Assembly (NCBI GenBank): GCA_020284085.1
Contig: JACEVL010000096.1
Span: 62,001 to 126,000, forward strand
From: Aporrectodea caliginosa
Lineage: Eukaryota; Annelida; Clitellata; Crassiclitellata; Lumbricidae
Reading direction: 5' to 3'
DNA: 64,000 nucleotides
A program made the translations under genes and the position numbers. The notes beneath the pieces were generated by a model. The model ran no database searches and was not told where the DNA came from. It saw nothing but the letters and a program-made list of their open reading frames with translations. How positions within the stretch are numbered: the stretch's first letter is position 1; the number at the start of each line of letters is the position of its first letter. This document shows, piece by piece, positions 62,378-64,000 of the stretch.

Positions 62378-63990
62378 CCTCATTCAAGCCTCTCAAAACA
62401 AACAATGCGACCTCGACCCAATCCCAACTTCCTTACTTAAAGACTGTGTAACCCTCCTCGTTACTACTGTAACCAAAATCATCAACCTCTCTCTATCGAC
62501 TGGTATGTTTTCTTTACTTTTCAAAGACTCTGTTGTCAAACCACTTCTAAAAAAAAACCATCCCTTGACAAAGAACTCCTCTCCAACTACCGTCCAATTT
62601 CAAATCTCTCTTTCTTATCCAAACTCTCGGAACGGGTTGTCCTCTCTCGTCTCAACGGCTACCTCACCTCAAACAATCTTTACTCCCAAATCAATCTGCT
62701 TACACCAAGCATCACTCTACCGAAACTGTCCTTGCCTCGCTATATACAACAAACTTGTCATGGCGATAGGCCTTTAACAAGTCTCATGTTTGTGCCTCAT
62801 ACAGATCTCTGCCGCCTTCGACACAATAGACCATTCTATCCTCATCAAACGCCTTTCCTCTGTATTTGGAATCTCTAGCACTGCCCCATTGTGGATAAAA
62901 TCATATCTTTCATCACGATCTTTGACTGTCAATGCCGCTGGTCACTCATCTCCCATCTCTGCACACCTCACCTGCGGTGTTCCTCAAGGTTCTGTTCTCG
63001 GTCCTCTGCTTTTCATTCTTTACACCTCCCCCACTCAGCAAACTCACTTCCTAATCCTCTACTGATCATCACCTCTATGCCAACGACACACAACTCTTCA
63101 TTTCTTTCTCCCCTCACTCCCTTCGAGACGCATTAAATCATCTACGCTACACAATCACCCAGATTTCAGCCTGGATGACCGCTAATCTGCTCTGCCTTAA
63201 CCCTTCAAAAACAGAATTCCTCATTATTGGCCTCCGCGAGCAATTAAACAAACTAGCCTATCCTCCCGATCTTTGTCCAACTGATCTCGCTTCTCCCGCA
63301 CCTTACTCTTCTCCTGTCCGCAATCTTGGAATCATAATTGATAAGAACCTCACCTTTTCCGACCACGTCAGCCAGCTATCTCGCACCTGCTATATGCACA
63401 TTGCACATCCGTGACCTTCGTCGATTGCGCCCAATACTTGATTACAAGACTGCATGCTCAATAGCCACCTCAATTGTTCATTCCAAACTCGACTACTGTA
63501 ATTCCATTTTTTACAACATCGACTCCTCTCAAATCAAACGCCTGCAAACAATCCAGAATGCTCTCGCCCGCGCAGTCACCAAAACGCCCAAACACCACCA
63601 CATAACCCCTGTTCTTAAATCACTTCATTTGCTTAAAGTCCCTCAGCGCATCCATTACAAAATAGTATCTCTGACCTACAATGCCCTTCAAACGTCTAAA
63701 CCCTCTTACATTCGCCAGCTATTCACCATCCAACCGCCTGGGTCTACTCCTTAGCATCATACCTTTCTCTATCCCGGCCTCCAGTCTCATCCTCTCTGAA
63801 ATTCTGCAACCGCTCCTTAATATATGCTGGACCAGCTTTTTGAAACGGACTCCCAAAAAACCTCCGCCAGTTTGCTCATCATCCTATCTTGCCTCTTAAC
63901 TCAACCGCTCCTCCGCTTGCACTCTCCTCTCCTGCTTTCTACACACGACTGAAAACCGAACTCTTCAAGCTATCCTATCCTGATTCAGAG
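62378..63990 (+). pseudogene. L2-like reverse transcriptase, YADD changed to YAND
   Basis: NKQCDLDPIPTSLLKDC, a shifted NYRPISNLSFLSKLSERVVL block, [20 protein letters not shown] (first Asp), [20 protein letters not shown] and YANDTQLFISFS (63076-63099), where the first active-site Asp is Asn. Then AWMTANLLCLNPSKTEFLII, VRNLGIIIDKNLTFSDHVSQ, IVHSKLDYCNSIFYNI, RLQTIQNALARAVTKTPKHH, LKVPQRIHYKIVSLTYNALQ and, near 63820, YAGPAFWNGLP-like text. At least five frame changes, so it cannot encode a working enzyme. Confidence 0.92.
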
Positions 63991-64000
63991 GCGATAAGAA

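Larger units (their letters stand above)
60072..64000 (+). mobile_element. L2-like LINE, runs off window
   Basis: Begins right after the family G tail. 5' UTR-like sequence to about 60425, then endonuclease, linker, RT and C terminus in order; the end lies beyond 64000. It is interrupted by an RTE-derived element on the opposite strand (61790-62377). Several frameshifts and a mutated active site show that it is dead. Confidence 0.9.

Noticed and set aside
62074..62440. Plus-strand frames over the RTE insertion
   Set aside because: They are antisense to the RTE-like element, whose minus-strand reading has recognisable motifs.
1..64000. CRISPR arrays, operons, ribosome-binding sites or other prokaryotic features
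   Set aside because: No direct-repeat/spacer arrays or compact gene organisation; all evidence points to animal chromosomal DNA.

Overview
This window is transposon-dense chromosomal DNA from an animal, most likely a marine invertebrate. It holds no recognisable host gene, no rRNA or tRNA gene and no prokaryotic feature. The species cannot be named. Pointers are the AT-rich background, many CR1/L2-type LINEs, Tc1/mariner, hAT and TTAA-inserting elements, and a Ty3/Gypsy relative with integrase ahead of reverse transcriptase (Gmr1-type, first described in deuterostomes but not proof of one). Every coding region I can read is a transposon gene, and nearly all carry frameshifts, stops or insertions.

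Layout. 0-5 kb: a mariner tail, an A-rich inverted-repeat insertion, two fragments of one LINE family (called G here, tail TTACn) and a hAT element with a readable transposase C terminus. 6.6-12.4 kb: one CR1-type LINE split by a TTAA-type element (7005-8382, itself holding an RTE-derived SINE) and by a nearly intact L2/CR1-like LINE (9050-11774). 13.4-27.6 kb: a nest at least five levels deep. A 14.25-kb TTAA-type element (X) holds two inverted copies of an unassigned DNA transposon (W). These abut a Tc1 element split by a 7.4-kb Gypsy retrotransposon, and the Gypsy is split by a hAT MITE and by a 2.3-kb long-TIR element. Target-site duplications (TSDs) order most of these events. 28-31.6 kb: LINE fragments and a 2.6-kb CR1-type LINE. 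31.8-38 kb: a Tc1/mariner-like element (Z) split by a hAT, a second 1.9-kb hAT-like element, and repeat family Y. 38-42.3 kb: a Gmr1-like Gypsy split by a DD37D mariner and a SINE.

42.3-54.8 kb: CR1-type LINEs in both orientations. The central copy reads in one frame from a PHD finger through a SINE and an X insertion into its endonuclease. The X copy there contains the second Z copy, which contains a 914-bp insertion with a 12-bp TSD. 54.8-58.7 kb: an internally deleted mariner, then a 3.2-kb element bounded by an 8-bp TSD that holds LINE pieces and an array of GCCGCCATCTTGG-like units. 59.4-64 kb: a G-family 3' end split by a 394-bp MITE, then an L2-like LINE split by an internally deleted RTE element and running off the window.

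The parts form no pathway. What they share is mobilisation partnership (SINEs ending like LINEs, MITEs carrying the ends of autonomous elements) and a readable order of insertion. The best candidates for something undescribed are the W transposase family with its recombined inverted copies, the self-similar MITE at 52322-52679, the minisatellite-armed insertion at 48697-49610, and the nuclear-receptor-half-site-rich long-TIR element at 21153-23494.
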